Positions 24,640 to 35,671 are shown, counted from the stretch's first letter. The stretch is DNA of 64,000 bases from Panopea generosa (GCA_029582155.1 CM055898.1:25521339-25585338), one strand, 5' to 3'. Notes: generated by a model from the sequence alone, not told the origin. A program made the numbers and translations.

Positions 24640-24742
24640 AAAGTATGTTTGCTCAAGGTCACCACACTTAGCCGTCGGGGAGGATCGAACCCATACTTTC
24701 AGATCATGGGTACGATGCTCTGCTACTGGACCAGTGTATAAT
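24640..24742 (-). mobile_element. tRNA-derived SINE fragment
   Basis: On the minus strand: CTGGTCCAGTAGCAGAGCAT (degenerate A box), GGGTTCGATCCTCCCC (B box) and then TGACCTTGAGCAAAC. It shares the 'CTTGAGCAAG' motif with the copies at 2440-2545 and 28425-28535. The body beyond about 24640 is not distinguishable. Confidence 0.65.
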
Positions 24743-24825
24743 TTTACTGTACAAAGTATGTCAATGCACATAAAAAATATGTTTGATGAACTATAGTTTT
24801 TCTAAACTAGTTTTTTTTCTAAACT

Positions 24826-25115
24826 AATAGCCGGGCCCGATTAGCTCAGTCGGTTACGCGTCTGACTATCAATCCAGGGGTTGTGAGTCCGAATCCCCGC
24901 CCGGCAACAATCTCCGTGATGATTGATATACAACATTGTGACTTATTATCATTCGTCTCTCACCACTGATTCAAGTGGGAAAGTTATCAGTTACTTTCGG
25001 AGATGGGGTGTGCTCGAGTACTGGTTAATCCAAGAAAACAGTGGTTAGGTTAACTGATCGTCTGTAAGCCCTCGATGGCATAAAAATGACGCTAAATATT
25101 CAATCAATCAATCAA
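24826..25115 (+). mobile_element. complete tRNA-derived SINE with target-site duplication
   Basis: The head GCCGGGC...GCCCGGC forms a 7-bp acceptor-like stem. The A box is TTAGCTCAGTCGG and the B-box-like element is GAGTCCGAATCC. A tRNA-unrelated body follows, with 'gattcaagtgggaaagtt' and 'gtgctcgagtactggttaat', and then an (AATC)n tail. A 9-bp direct repeat, TTCTAAACT, flanks it at 24817-24825 and 25116-25124, the expected mark of LINE-mediated retrotransposition. The variable region and anticodon arm do not fold well, so it is not a functional tRNA gene. Confidence 0.85.
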
Positions 25116-25139
25116 TTCTAAACTTATTTTACATCTATT

Positions 25140-25265
25140 GTGAAATCAACAAATATGGTTCTTTGGTAGAACCTGTACTAAGCATGTCTAGTTTTCGTTG
25201 AGGATCCAACACACAACCTTGTGGTCCCGGATCCGATGCTCTACTAGTATAACCACGTGCTCCAC
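25140..25265 (-). mobile_element. SINE fragment
   Basis: Minus strand: tRNA-like head (GTGGTTATACTAGTAGAGCA; GGATCCGGGACCACAAGG), then 'gttggatcctcaac' and TTAGTACAGGTTCTACCAAAG. The last motif matches the end of the SINE copies at 2440-2545 and 28425-28535. Degenerate. Confidence 0.55.
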
Positions 25266-26289
25266 AAATTAATGTCCGGAAATGATAGTGGCGGGAGTCC
25301 TAAACCCTGGTGAAATACTAACTGATAAGTACGCTAGTAAAGCTTTGCTTCTCTTGGATTTTACCTAATTAATGGACTGTGCTATTGGAGATAACGGTCC
25401 CATTTTTTTGAAACCTGAAGGAATGCTGGACTCTCGACTTAACAACGACAAGTTGCAGCACAATCCAGAAATATTGCTAAATAGTATTATTGGGCGCAAC
25501 CTCATTGCGGTGCCCAGTGGGAATGCTTCTAGAATTTGAACATGGGGTTGCGTAACTGTATTGGTCAGGTATTTGTACGAATTCTTTAACGAGGATAAAC
25601 AAATTGTAATATTATAGATTGATAGGAAAAATTCCCAACAAAGTTTTGCACAAAATTTGAAGCATCTAATCAATGGTGCTGACCTCATCATGTGATGTTA
25701 ACATTTATGTATACGGTTTCCACAACACACAGCGATACAATCATACAAATACATTTGCTAATCTTGTCACGTAATGTTTACATATGTTTACATGCGGTCA
25801 CTCTAGCAGAAAGACGCGTGGAAAATAAAGCAAAGATGGTTTAATACAATTTCCACCAAGGGTGTGAAATATTTGCGCCTTTTAATGGTTTGCAATCTAA
25901 AGCTTTGTCTAAAACTGCGTTGCTTGCCTATATCAGCTCGGCATTGTCGATATAGCCATTCAATGTAGGCTAAGATGGTTGAGACGTAATTTTGCGGTAA
26001 TCAATGAAGGTAGTGATCGAGGTCACAGGAACGTGACTTCACGGCAAAATGGGATTGAAATAGGTGATAGATATGTTTAACATGAAAATGTTGCTAGTAG
26101 AGCAACTGGTCAAGATAAAGTTGCACATTCAAATCATACTTTGGACAAACTAAACAAGAAAATATCGGTGGAACCGATGGATGCTCCCCAAGTGAGTGTT
26201 TGACTCTGTACCATATTCCCTTAGTACTGATGGCTACTTGGTTGAAAAATACCCAACTGCATAGTAGGAACAATATGTGGCTCTGCACT
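25266..26289. other. non-coding DNA, unassigned
   Basis: An open minus-strand frame at 25365-25691 (108 codons) has no recognised domain. A plus-strand reading of the same segment is also partly open. It may be part of an unrecognised dispersed repeat or the left flank of the element that follows. Confidence 0.4.
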
Positions 26290-27868
26290 TGACAGAACGC
26301 ATTCGCAAATCATTGAACTGGAACAAAATGGCAATATGTGCATATCCTAGTTAGTTTTACAAAATTAAAAACAGAGGTTTAGCGAAATAGGGTCATGAAG
26401 ACAATATGCACATCTCCACCTGGTAATTATGCAAACATAGTAAATTTCATAAAATTCCAACCTGAGGATGTAGAGAAACAGCACGGACAATAAATTGGTC
26501 ACAGATTCAATGAAAGGGCCATAACTCCGTGAAAATCATCGAAGCGGAACACAGAGACAATATGCATATCTCCACTTGGTAGTGATGCATCCTAGCAAGT
26601 TTCATACAATTCCAACATGGGGTTGTAGAGGAATAACGCGGACAATAATTTGGTCAAAGACAAAATCAAAGGGGCCATAACTCCGTGAAAAATCACCAAA
26701 CCGAAACATAAAGACAAAATACACATCTGCACTTGGTATTGATGCATCCTAGCAAGTTTCATAAAATTCCAACCTGCCGTTGTAGAGAAATAGAACAGAA
26801 AAGAGTTTGGTCACAGACAGAATAAAAGGGCCATAACTCCATAAAAAAATCATCTAACTGAAACCCAAACATAGTAAATTTCATAAAATTCCAACCTGAG
26901 GTTATAGAGAAATAACACGGACAATAATTTGGTCACAGACTCAATGAAAGGGCCATAACTCCATGAAAACCATCGAAGCAGAACACAGAGACAATATGCG
27001 TATCTCCACTTGGTAGTGATGTATCCTAGCAAGTTTCATACAATTTCAACATGGGATTGCAGAGGGATTACGCGGACAAGAATTTGGTCAAAGACAAAAT
27101 CAAAGGGCCATAACTCCGTGAAATATCAACAAACCGAAACATAAAGATAATATGCACATCTGCACTTGGTATTGATGCATCCTAGCAAGTTTCATAAAAT
27201 TCCAACCTGACGTTGTAGAGAAAAAGTGAACACAAGAATTTGGTCACAGACTCAATTAAAGGGCCATAACTCCCTGAAAAAATCATCGAACCGGACCACA
27301 AAGATAGTATGCGCATGCTCACTTGGTAGTGATGCATCCTAGCAAGTTTCATAAAATTCCAACATTGGGTTGTAGTGAAATAGTGCAGACAAGAATTTAG
27401 TCACAGAAAGAATCAAAGGGCCATAACTCCGTGAAAAATCATTGAACCGGAACACAAAGATATTATGCACATCTGCAATTGGTAATAATGCATCCTAGTT
27501 AGTTTCATAAAATTCCAACCTGAGTTTGTAGAGAAATAGCCGGACAAGAATCTGGTCACAGAGTCAATAAAAGGGCCATAACTCCGTGAAAAATCATCGC
27601 ACCGTAACACAAATATATTATGCACATCTCCATTTGATAGTGATGCATCCTAGCAAGTTTCATAAAATTCCAACATTTGGTTGTAGAGAAAAAGCCCAGA
27701 CAAGAATCTGGTCACAGACAGAATCAAAGGGCTATAACTCCGTGAAAAGTCATCGAATCGGAACACAAATATAAAATGCACATCTCCACTTGGTAGTGAT
27801 GCATCTCAGCAAGTTTCATAATATTCCAAACAGAGGTTGTAGAGAAATAGCCCGGACAAGATTTGGTG
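26290..27868 (+). mobile_element. pearl-like element: tandem core of about ten 156-bp units
   Basis: The phrase GGGCCATAACTCCGTGAAAA recurs at about 26517, 26672, 26828, 26950, 27105, 27261, 27418, 27573 and 27729. The spacing is 155-157 bp except one 122-bp short copy. Units also carry 'acacaaagacaatatgcaca', 'ggtagtgatgcatcctagca' and 'agtttcataaaattccaacc'. The array runs directly into a tetranucleotide microsatellite (27869-27932) and a hairpin end. A core of roughly 160-bp tandem units, an ACGG-type microsatellite and a right flank is the organisation of the non-autonomous pearl elements of bivalves, usually linked to Helitron/Helentron-like transposition. The assignment rests on architecture; no transposase is present. 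Confidence 0.75.
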
Positions 27869-27932
27869 ACACACGGACGGACGGACGGACGGACGCACGC
27901 ATGCATTCACGCACGCACGGACGGACGGACGA
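27869..27932. repeat. (GGAC)n/(GCAC)n microsatellite
   Basis: A GGAC run of about five units, then CGCACGCATGCATTCACGCACGCAC, then GGAC again. In the ACGG register this matches the microsatellite block of pearl-like elements and follows the last 156-bp core unit without a gap. Confidence 0.9.
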
Positions 27933-27944
27933 AGCGGTGACTAT

Positions 27945-27969
27945 ATGCTTCCTCCCTTTGGGGGAGCAT
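27945..27969. other. imperfect terminal hairpin of the pearl-like element
   Basis: ATGCTTCCTCC pairs with GGGGGAGCAT across a short CTTT loop, with one mismatch or bulge. It lies 12 bp after the microsatellite. A hairpin near the 3' end fits Helitron-type termini; the exact end is not defined. Confidence 0.55.
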
Positions 27970-28424
27970 AAAAATGCAAATAGAGCACGTAGAAGTAAAT
28001 TTCCTGCATCTAAATGTGAAATCGAGTCACCAAGTGAAAGTTCACATGCTAAAATAAATATGATGACTAATGAAACTATTTTCGATGTTGGTTTAGTCTA
28101 TGAAACGATCTAAATTTCATCAATTACACAAGTGAGCAAAGCCATATACATGATTATGAAAATGGTATAGCAACTTTTGTCATTCAAGAAACCGGTTTTT
28201 GTTTCAAGATCATGTTAAAGTTTGAGAAATAATCTGCGACGCCATTTATGCCATGCATCAATCTTTGTCTTGTTATTATTTACGAACGTTGTAGCATTAG
28301 TAACAGACACTGTCGTAAGTTTGTCGAAATGCTATGAAAAGCAGACAAATGGATAGTTTAAACTTATTTATTTTTCTTCGATTGCGAAACAAGTTCTACA
28401 ACTTATACAAATCACTCTCGAAGT
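27970..28424. other. non-coding DNA
   Basis: Nothing recognisable. Confidence 0.5.
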
Positions 28425-28535
28425 CTTCTGAGGTAGAACCAGTACCAAGCATATGCGGAAAAGGTATCTTGCTCAAGGACACCGTGCATGGCCGTGAGGA
28501 GTGCTCTACCACTGGAACACACGCTACATTAATAT
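28425..28535 (-). mobile_element. SINE fragment
   Basis: Minus strand: GTGTTCCAGTGGTAGAGCAC (A-box part of the head), an internal deletion of the B-box region, then GTGTCCTTGAGCAAGATACC and CTTGGTACTGGTTCTACCTC. It shares its 3' motifs with the copies at 2440, 24640 and 25140. Confidence 0.6.
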
Positions 28536-28676
28536 GAAACAGTGAACTGTAACTATATAGGTCTATATTTTTCTTGTCGTTTTTCAAATGGCTAATGTAT
28601 AAGCAGTCAAGCTTAAAAACATTAAAAATCTCTGATGTGTGCATTATGTAATATAAGCCATACGTCAAATCATGTC

Positions 28677-28800
28677 TTTTAAGTTGTTTGATATAAAAGT
28701 TAGTTCAGTGTTATTGTATGGATCGGAATTATGGGGCTTTACACATATGGTTTATATTGAAATTGAACACATTTTATTTCCAACTCTTAAAAACTGGTTT
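28677..28800 (+). pseudogene. short LINE RT fragment
   Basis: Plus strand reads LFDIKVSSVLLYGSELWGFT followed by 'IEIEHILF', which corresponds to the SM(V)..ILLYGSE.WG block downstream of the RT active site in LINEs. It is only about 40 codons and decayed. Confidence 0.55.
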
Positions 28801-29622
28801 TAACAATTCTTTCAAAATTAAATAAAAGCGTTATACAAAAACAGTGGGATATGCATAATTCATAACGACTGTATTACGATATCGGGAACATTTGGAATGA
28901 GTTGGAACTCTGTCCCGTTAAACGTTGCAGAATTAAGTGCAGCATTGATTCATGCTTAGTGTGTATTGCAGATCAAGAGTAATGACAATTATGTAATTGT
29001 GTTTATACATGTGATGGGAAATGAGCTGATCACATCGTTTTGTTATGAAATGAATTAAATATTTGTTTTGTGATTCAACAATACGACGAACTATAAATGT
29101 ACAAAACTCCTGTGCAATATTTAATTTACTTTGAAGTATGAACGTTAATATACAGTGTATACTTTCCTTTTCCTATCACTTTGTATTTGCATTATTTAAA
29201 CGCGAATATATTGTAATTGTTTGATAATTTGAAAGGAGTGAAAATATATGCGCATATTTTAATTGTTTAATGTTTAATTAAATATTTCTTATATACTAGG
29301 ATTTGTCGTATAAAAGACTAAATAGGGTTATTAAAGGGGGCTGGTTAGTGGTGTTTATAATGACAATGTGATTTGAACGGTGACTCCGTCTCATTTTAAC
29401 AAAAACGGTATCCATTTGACATGTGTTTTTTAGGTAAGTTGTGTATCCCTCTCGGTCATTTACACTGGTAAGTGCATGAGTTGCACGGGTAGTTTGTCTG
29501 TCTGGCCAACGTCTTCGTTTTTACGTTTTTTTCGGTCAGCAGTCAATCGTGAGTAAAAGCAAAGTGTTGATACCTGTAAGACACAAAACCAGCATAATTT
29601 TGAAAAACGTCTTTGATACGCC
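28801..29622. other. AT-rich non-coding DNA
   Basis: No feature found. The left end and terminal inverted repeat of the transposon at 29623 should lie here, but no match to its right flank was found. Confidence 0.45.
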
Positions 29623-30616
29623 ATGCCAAGGATGAATGAAACTGACAGATGCCGAGGCATGATTGAAGCTGGTGTACGTCATAATGATGTTGCCAGACAA
29701 TTTGGTGTGTACCTAAATACTCAAAACGCCTTGTGGAGACGGTACCAACAGTTTGGGACCACCAGAGACCGGTGTCGGTCAGAACGTCCACGCGTAACGT
29801 CTAATCGTACATCCGGGTCGTTCATCTTCATGAACGACTCAGAACTGCTATTTTGACGGCTAGAAGTATTCCTGGCCTTAGAAGAATTAGTCCCCGAACG
29901 GTACGTAATCGATTGCTTGAACGAGGCATACGTCCACGACGTCCAGCCATACGTCCTGTTCTCCAGCAACGTCATCGTGTAGCACGTTTTGCCTGATGTA
30001 GACGACACATACACTTCACACAACAGGACTGGGCACGTGTTCTTTTTACGGATGAGTCCAGGTTTTTCATCTCGACAGCAGCGACGGTCGTTCTAGAGTG
30101 TACCGTCGTGTTGGTGAACGTTTCCATGACAGTTGTGTGATTCAACGACGTCCATTCGGCGGAGGTAGTGTCATAGCGTGGGGTGGCATCTCATCCCGTG
30201 GCAGAACAGCTCTTGTGGTTGTAGACGGCACACTTACAGGCATCGGATACCGTGACGAAATCATACAGCCTCACGTCCTTCCACTTGTGCAGCAACGTAA
30301 CGCCACGCTGCAACAGGATAACGCTCGCCCGCACGTCGCGCGGGTCGTCACCGACTTCTTGATCCAGAACAATATGAATGTGCTGCCCTGGCCTGCAATG
30401 TCACCGGATATGTCGCCTATAGAACACGTGTGGGATGAGATGCAGCGTCGCTTACGTCGCCTGCAAAATCAGCCGTTGACGTTACCTGACCTGCCACGTG
30501 CGCTTGTGAGAATCTTGAATGGTATTCCCCAGGCATTTATCAGCACACTTGTTGCATCAATGAGGCGTCGTTGCCAAGCATGCATCGATTCCAATGGTGG
30601 ACATACACGGTATTGA
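29623..30616 (+). pseudogene. Tc1/mariner transposase (DD34E), dead copy
   Basis: Cut-and-paste transposase remnant. The ATG at 29623 starts a helix-turn-helix (MPRMNETDRCRGMIEAG... DVARQFGV). The frame shifts near 29818 and continues as 'TVRNRLLERGIRPRRPA', meets a TGA near 29998 where Trp is expected, then gives 'VLFTDESRF' (first Asp). It shifts again near 30075, then runs open from 30098 to the TGA at 30616. That part contains GGGSVIAWGGI, LQQDNARPHVA (second Asp) and 'MSPIEHVWDE' (Glu). The spacing from second Asp to Glu is 34 residues, the Tc1 class. Two frameshifts and one nonsense codon inactivate it. Terminal inverted repeats were not identified; the 3' flank is AT-rich up to an (AT)n at 30813. 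Confidence 0.92.
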
Positions 30617-30812
30617 TGAGATGAACTTTGTTTAGAGAACGTCTCTGAAAACTGATCTCTATCCAAGACGCTGATGATGCAATAACCATATCAATTGAGC
30701 TGGTGTTAAATAAAGGTCAGATAAAACCCTGTTGAATTTTTTTTTGCGATTTCTTATATATCTCCTAAGTTATAGCATATTATACCAATACACAGTTTAT
30801 TTTTTCCGCTAG

Positions 30813-30853
30813 TATATATATATATATATTATATATATATATATATTATATAT
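30813..30853. repeat. (TA)n microsatellite
   Basis: Two interruptions (TATT) in a 41-bp TA run. TA is also the target site of Tc1 elements, so this may mark the right edge of the neighbouring transposon. Confidence 0.9.
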
Positions 30854-31697
30854 GTCACAAAAAAAATAAAATTATGATACTTTAATTGTTATTATATTGT
30901 TATATATGTGTATAAACACTTAAATTTATCAGATGATAATGGTTTTAGATGGATTTCATACAGACCGAAACAACCATTCCCCACCCACAATGAATGAATG
31001 CTAATATGTATATACATTAATGCAGCCTGTTTTGTCAATATTTCATTCGAACATTTGTTTTTTTGTTATTGTTTTTTTATAAAAATTTTACTATCTGTCC
31101 CTCAATTTGTTTACGTAAGGTTTTTAACATCGTCGTGGTAAGTTCCGAGCACAGTGGTAATTTCACGAGTCGGGTTGTATTACAGTATCAGTTATATAAT
31201 GTGTTCTGGAATTACTTAAAATTATTATGGTTAGTACTGTAGGTTTAACTTTAACCGTATAATTATTAGATTTCACCTATTAAAATGTTGGAGTGAATAT
31301 AGGTCAATGACCATTGACACGACGGAAAAGAAATTTATTGCAATCAAGGGATGTAACCGTTGGTAGTATGTTATCAGATTTGAATAGTAATTGTCTCACT
31401 TGGGTAAAAAAAATAAGTAAAAATATACACTTCTCACACGATGACTTCCTGTATTAAACACGGTGTGATAAAATATCTTGTTCAGGAGCAGGAGCACACA
31501 GTCTTTGTTCGGATTTGAATTTAAAGCGTTTCGCTTAATAGTCAAGTGTGTTAACATTTTACATTTTTTAAATAATAATAATATTTAACAAAGAATTGTT
31601 ATGAATATGTAGGCAATAAGGGTTAAAATTGTTATGAATATGAAGTAAATGGGGGATTAGAACTGTAGTATTTTTTTCCGGATTTATAACTACCAGC
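30854..31697. other. AT-rich DNA, probable 5' region of the YR retrotransposon
   Basis: No coding content. The element's 5' terminal repeat would be expected here but was not recognised. Confidence 0.4.
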
Positions 31698-32375
31698 ATG
31701 CCAAAGCGCCAATCTATGAGCCAGTATGGCACCCGCAGCAAGAAGAGGTCAAATAAAGATCTTACGGAGGCAACGGTGGTAGATGATGATTTGGTGGAGA
31801 ATCCAGCAGTTTCACCCGAGCTGGTACAGGAGATTGTGAGGCAGGTGACACCCCAGTTAGTGGAAGCCATCAAAACCAGGAATGAGCCAGCACTATTACA
31901 AGCTCCTCTGGCACCGCTACCCAGGAGTGACTCGGGTAATATATTAAGCTATTATGACGCTTTGGGTGTTACTGTATGTGCTACCACAGAACTAAAAATA
32001 ATGAACGGGGAGTTTGTTGAGTTGGAACTGCTCCTCAGCAATGATTCACATCCAGGGGACTCCAGTAAAAGTTGGAGTATTGTAGACCAGGAACTATGGT
32101 TGCTGTATATGTTCCATACGTCGACATTCAGTGACGATTCCAAATCTGCTCATAAATGTAATGACTTTAATAATGGTCGGTGTAGTAAACAGCCGTACAC
32201 TTACAAACACATTTGCACGCGCTGTTCAGGAAATCATCCTTATTGGCGTTGCAATGTAAGCGGTTCGTCTCAGTTGGGTATGAATGGTTCTTATTTTAGG
32301 AATGATGTTGGCGGTCAGCGAGTGCCTCACTTCACATCTACACAAAGTTTCCCGTTAAATAAGGTTCAGAGGTAA
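31698..32375 (+). pseudogene. YR retrotransposon Gag-like ORF
   Basis: Starts at ATG 31698 (MPKRQSMSQYGTRSKKRSNK) and runs 225 codons. An acidic/helical segment (ELVQEIVRQVTPQLVEAIKT) is followed by a C-terminal Cys/His-rich module, 'CNDFNNGRCSKQPYTYKHIC' then 'TRCSGNHPYWRC'. This CxxFN.G.C...C/Y..H.C..C.G.HP...C pattern is typical of the first ORF of DIRS/Ngaro-like elements. One expected Cys is replaced. The ORF lies directly upstream of RT, so it belongs to the same element. Confidence 0.75.
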
Positions 32376-32573
32376 TGCACCAGTTCGAGGTTCTCCAATG
32401 GGTTTCCCGGAATACGTTAGTCCTCAGTCAAACACTCATCAAATTTGAGGATTTATGTCGTGTTTTGAGCTACTTTCCTAAACTGGAAGCAAAAGAAGAA
32501 TAAATAAATGGTTTTAAAAGCGGGTGTTTCCATTGCATTATTCAGGTAAAAAAATCTTTACTGATTGTAAAAA

Positions 32574-33297
32574 TTGGTTTCTGTAAAAAGTAGTGAAAAA
32601 CAAGCGTTGAATTTTGTACTTAAGGAAATAGCTTTAGGTCGAATGGCGAGCCAATTCGAAAGTAAACCCTTTGCAAATATAAGGCTGTCTCCAATCGGCA
32701 TTGTGCCAAAAAAGGATAAAACCTTTAGATTACTACATTACCTGTCATATCCTCATAGAGAAAGTGTGAACGATTTTATTGATGATAATTTATGAAGAGT
32801 TCATTACACATCTTTTGATAAAGCAGTTGAAATGGACAGTTCATTTGGTCCAGAGGTATTAATAGGTAAAATGGACATTAAGTCTGTAGACTGCTACCTG
32901 TTAATCCTCAGGACTTTGAGCTTTTTGGGTTTAGTCTAGGAAAAAAATATTTTTATGATAAATGTTTTCCCATGGGATGTTCTATATCTTGCGCACTTTT
33001 TGAAACATTCTCCACTTTTTTTAGAGTGGGAAGTATTAAAATTATTTGGACAACTTTTTGTTCGGTGGTCCAAGGATTTTTTGCGAATGTAGGGCTATAA
33101 TGGGTTCGTTTGTAGACTTTTGCTTAGATAAAGGTGTACTTCTTGCACATGATAAGACAGTGGGTCTTGAAATTGATTCAATTGAAATGAAGATCAGAAT
33201 TCCCAATGAAAATTTAGTAAAGCTGAGGCATTTATGTTATGTTTTGGACAAGAAGAAAATAAATCTTAAAACTTTTCAGTCACAAACGGCTCGCTAA
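32574..33297 (+). pseudogene. YR retrotransposon reverse transcriptase
   Basis: 'KEIALGRMASQF', 'PFANIRLSPIGIVPKK', 'FRLLHYLSYPHRESVNDFI' are the N-terminal RT blocks of DIRS/Ngaro-type elements. After a stop at 32793-32795 and frame changes, 'LDNFLFGGPR' (33043) marks the catalytic YxDD position, with the second Asp replaced by Asn. 'FCLDKGVLLAHDKTVG' and 'IRIPNENLVKLRHL' follow. The RT is dead on both counts. Confidence 0.8.
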
Positions 33298-33439
33298 ATG
33301 TTTGTGCACGTGCTATACGAGCTGCTCGTGCTTTCTGTAGACGTTTCTATGATGCTATGTCTGGGTAACAGATCCCATTGGGGAGGACATTAAAACTTGG
33401 TTAATGTTTCTAGATTGTTTACAGAGCATGATTGGTTGA

Positions 33440-33840
33440 GTGATCTGACTTACAGCTTTTTACAGATGCATCTGGTAATGCTGGTCGAGAATGCACTGCA
33501 TATTTTTAACTCTTGTGGATTTTATTTGCATGGCTTGATGCCTTGTAGTAAACCGAGATATTAAGAGACATTACCTTCTTAAGTTGGTGCCAATTGTATT
33601 GGCTTTTCAAGTTTGGGGACATTTCTTTCGGGGGGCAAAACGATTATTCTGAATACCGATAACCTTGCTCTTGTTTCTATCCTGAACAAAAAGTTGTCAA
33701 AATCAAAGAGAGAAATGCATTTGTTACGACTATTCGTGTTGCAAACACTGCTTTGTAATGTACAGTGTAAAAGCATTCATATTGAAGGTTAACTCAATAG
33801 CATAGCAGATGCTCTTTCACGTAGGCAATGGGTTCGTTTT
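33440..33840 (+). pseudogene. YR retrotransposon RNase H region
   Basis: 'LFTDASGNAG' near 33460 is the first catalytic Asp block of RNase H. Weaker remnants such as 'NTDNLALVSILNKK' and 'IADALSRRQW' follow to about 33840. The frame is broken repeatedly. Confidence 0.6.
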
Positions 33841-33989
33841 CAGTAACTGACACCCAGGGCCCCAGGGCAAAGCGACACACTTTCCCAGTCCAGGGTCTTT
33901 CAAATTGATGATTTCAGGTCTCGATCTCAAGTGCTGTTAGATTCATCTTTAGCGGTCAATACTAGAGAAGCTTATAACACCGGTGAAAA

Positions 33990-34829
33990 AAAAACGTTTC
34001 AATTATTTAGAGTTAATTATAAAATGGAGTTAATATGGCCTCCAAAAATACAACAAGTATCTGACTTTATAGCCCACTTGTGATTAAAAGGCAATTCCCC
34101 AGCAACAGTTAGATCACATCTGGCAGGTGTGGGTTTCAGATGCAAAATGAATCATGTTTATGACGTTACTCAGATTTCGTTAATAAAAATAGCTTCTGGT
34201 ATGGTGCACCTTAATAAGAGGGTTGACTACAGATTACCAATTACCCCTTATCTGTTAATAATAATTTTTGAAGTATTACCAGTAATTTGCAGTTCTGCAT
34301 ATGCGTCCAATTTGTTCTTAACAGCATTTTCGTTAGCATATTTTGTATTATTAATGATCGGGGGGCTTGTAGCCGATTCTAAAAGTTTTTCTAGCCATTT
34401 TATCTGTATCTGATATCAAATTTACTATTGAGAATTCAGTCACTTAGTTGCGTATTCCGCATTCGAAGATAGATCAATTAGGCAAGGGTACTGGGATTTC
34501 CCTGCAAGCATTAAATTCTGCCTTATGTTCAGTAAGCCCTCTGAAAATTTATTTAAAACTCCAGCCTGATAAATTCATTTTAGTGGCAGGCTAGTCACTA
34601 GATATCAGTTTTGTTCAATTTTTGAATAAGGCTATCACAGCATTAGATTGATCCGAGTAAATATAAGTCTCATTCCTTTCGCACTGGGGCAGCCACTACT
34701 GCTTCAGCTAGGGGTTTGTCTGACATAGATAGAAATAAAAGAAATTGGTAGATGGAAGTCGAAAGCTTTTAATACTTATATAAGGGTCCCAACTGAGCAG
34801 TTGAGTTTTCAGTTATGTCAATAATCTGA
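33990..34829 (+). pseudogene. YR retrotransposon tyrosine recombinase
   Basis: The N-terminal part reads 'GNSPATVRSHLAGVGFRCKM' and 'DYRLPITPYLL' (ORF 34129-34413). Catalytic box I, normally LLRIGEL, reads LLMIGGL, so the Arg is lost. 'PHSKIDQLGKGTGISL' follows. 'HSFRTGAATTA' gives the HxxR pair and 'IGRWKSKAFNTYIRVP' the Tyr nucleophile near 34780. Stops and frameshifts lie between these blocks. The recombinase would have integrated a circular cDNA. Confidence 0.8.
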
Positions 34830-34859
34830 CATGCCTGTTAATTATTGCAGATGTCAGAT

Positions 34860-35392
34860 CTAGCGTATGGATTATGGGTTCCTCATGGTGAAAACAGCAT
34901 TCACCTTCGCAAGGCAATCTACATCTGCTGGTGTCAACCTTGGTTTTGAGAGAGGATCTTTCAGTTTTTGGTGGCAAGGAAAAGGCGGCATGAGATGGTA
35001 GCAGGTGGAGAGAACAATTAAAATGCTGCTGACAGTTGAGGATCCTCCTAACATGTTAGTACTACACGTAGGTGGTAATGACATTGGACAGATTCCTGCT
35101 GCTGATTTAAGAATCAGTATCATCAAGCTAATTAAGGTCATCAAGGACTTAATACCTGGTGTGGCGGTATGAGACGAAACATAAAGCTTTTGGATGATTT
35201 AGGGTCAGGGTAAACAGTGAAGTTGTCACTGAAGTACTCAGATTAAATGGAGCCTATATCAGATACCCGGAAATTATACAAATAGATCAAAGACATTTCT
35301 GCACGGATTACATTTATCGGACCGTCGTAACCAACTATTTCTAAATGGGCTGAAAGAAGACATTAACTGCTTTTTAAACTCAAGTGTTTCCT
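34860..35392 (+). pseudogene. SGNH-hydrolase domain carried by the YR retrotransposon
   Basis: After a frameshift near 34885 the plus strand reads 'RQSTSAGVNLGFERGSFSFW', 'WQGKGGMRW' (then a stop), and 'MLVLHVGGNDIG', whose GGND is SGNH block III. It then runs 'IIKLIKVIKDLIPGVAV' and stops. A final 'GLHLSDRRNQLFLNGL' (near 35310) is the DxxH block, with the Asp apparently replaced by His. WIMGSS at 34870 is block I. SGNH domains downstream of the recombinase are described for Ngaro-group elements, so I assign the whole element to that group with moderate confidence. Confidence 0.75.
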
Positions 35393-35671
35393 CATAGGTT
35401 GAGTGAATAGGGTCATGGCTTTACTTAATTCATGTGCAGTAAATTACATTGGAATTATATCATTGTATTTGTAGTACATCAGTATTCCTCAATTTGAGGA
35501 GTTTGTGTTATGTATGTTGGCGCGACAAATCGCTTCCAGTTGAAGTGCGTCAGCCAAGCCTTCATTTGAGGATGTTTGTTTATGTATGATTGAGTAACAA
35601 ATTGCATTCATTTGAGGTGCACTATGAACTATGTGTTTGCTCTCCGCTTCCCCCATTGTACGGCGGTGCAC

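Larger units (their letters stand above)
31698..35392 (+). mobile_element. tyrosine-recombinase (DIRS/Ngaro-like) retrotransposon, decayed
   Basis: The order Gag-like, RT, RNase H, tyrosine recombinase, SGNH hydrolase on one strand over 3.7 kb defines a YR retrotransposon. No integrase (DDE), protease or LTR is seen, which fits this class. All domains carry stops, frameshifts or lost catalytic residues. The split or inverted terminal repeats could not be located. 35470-35700, with repeated 'catttgagga' phrases and a hairpin, is the best candidate for the 3' end. Confidence 0.82.

Noticed and set aside
24830..24905. Possible functional tRNA gene
   Set aside because: The acceptor stem and Pol III boxes are present, but the anticodon arm and T arm do not fold properly. 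The sequence continues into a SINE body with a tail and target-site duplications.
25365..25691. Minus-strand ORF of 108 codons
   Set aside because: No domain recognised, no splice or start context. The opposite strand is also partly open, so it is more likely part of an unrecognised repeat.
28801..29622. Left terminal inverted repeat of the Tc1 element
   Set aside because: I compared this stretch with the AT-rich right flank (30720-30812) and saw only a short direct match (TTTCTTATATA), not an inverted one.
29721..30023. Minus-strand ORF of 100 codons
   Set aside because: Antisense shadow of the Tc1 transposase, whose plus-strand motifs are unmistakable.
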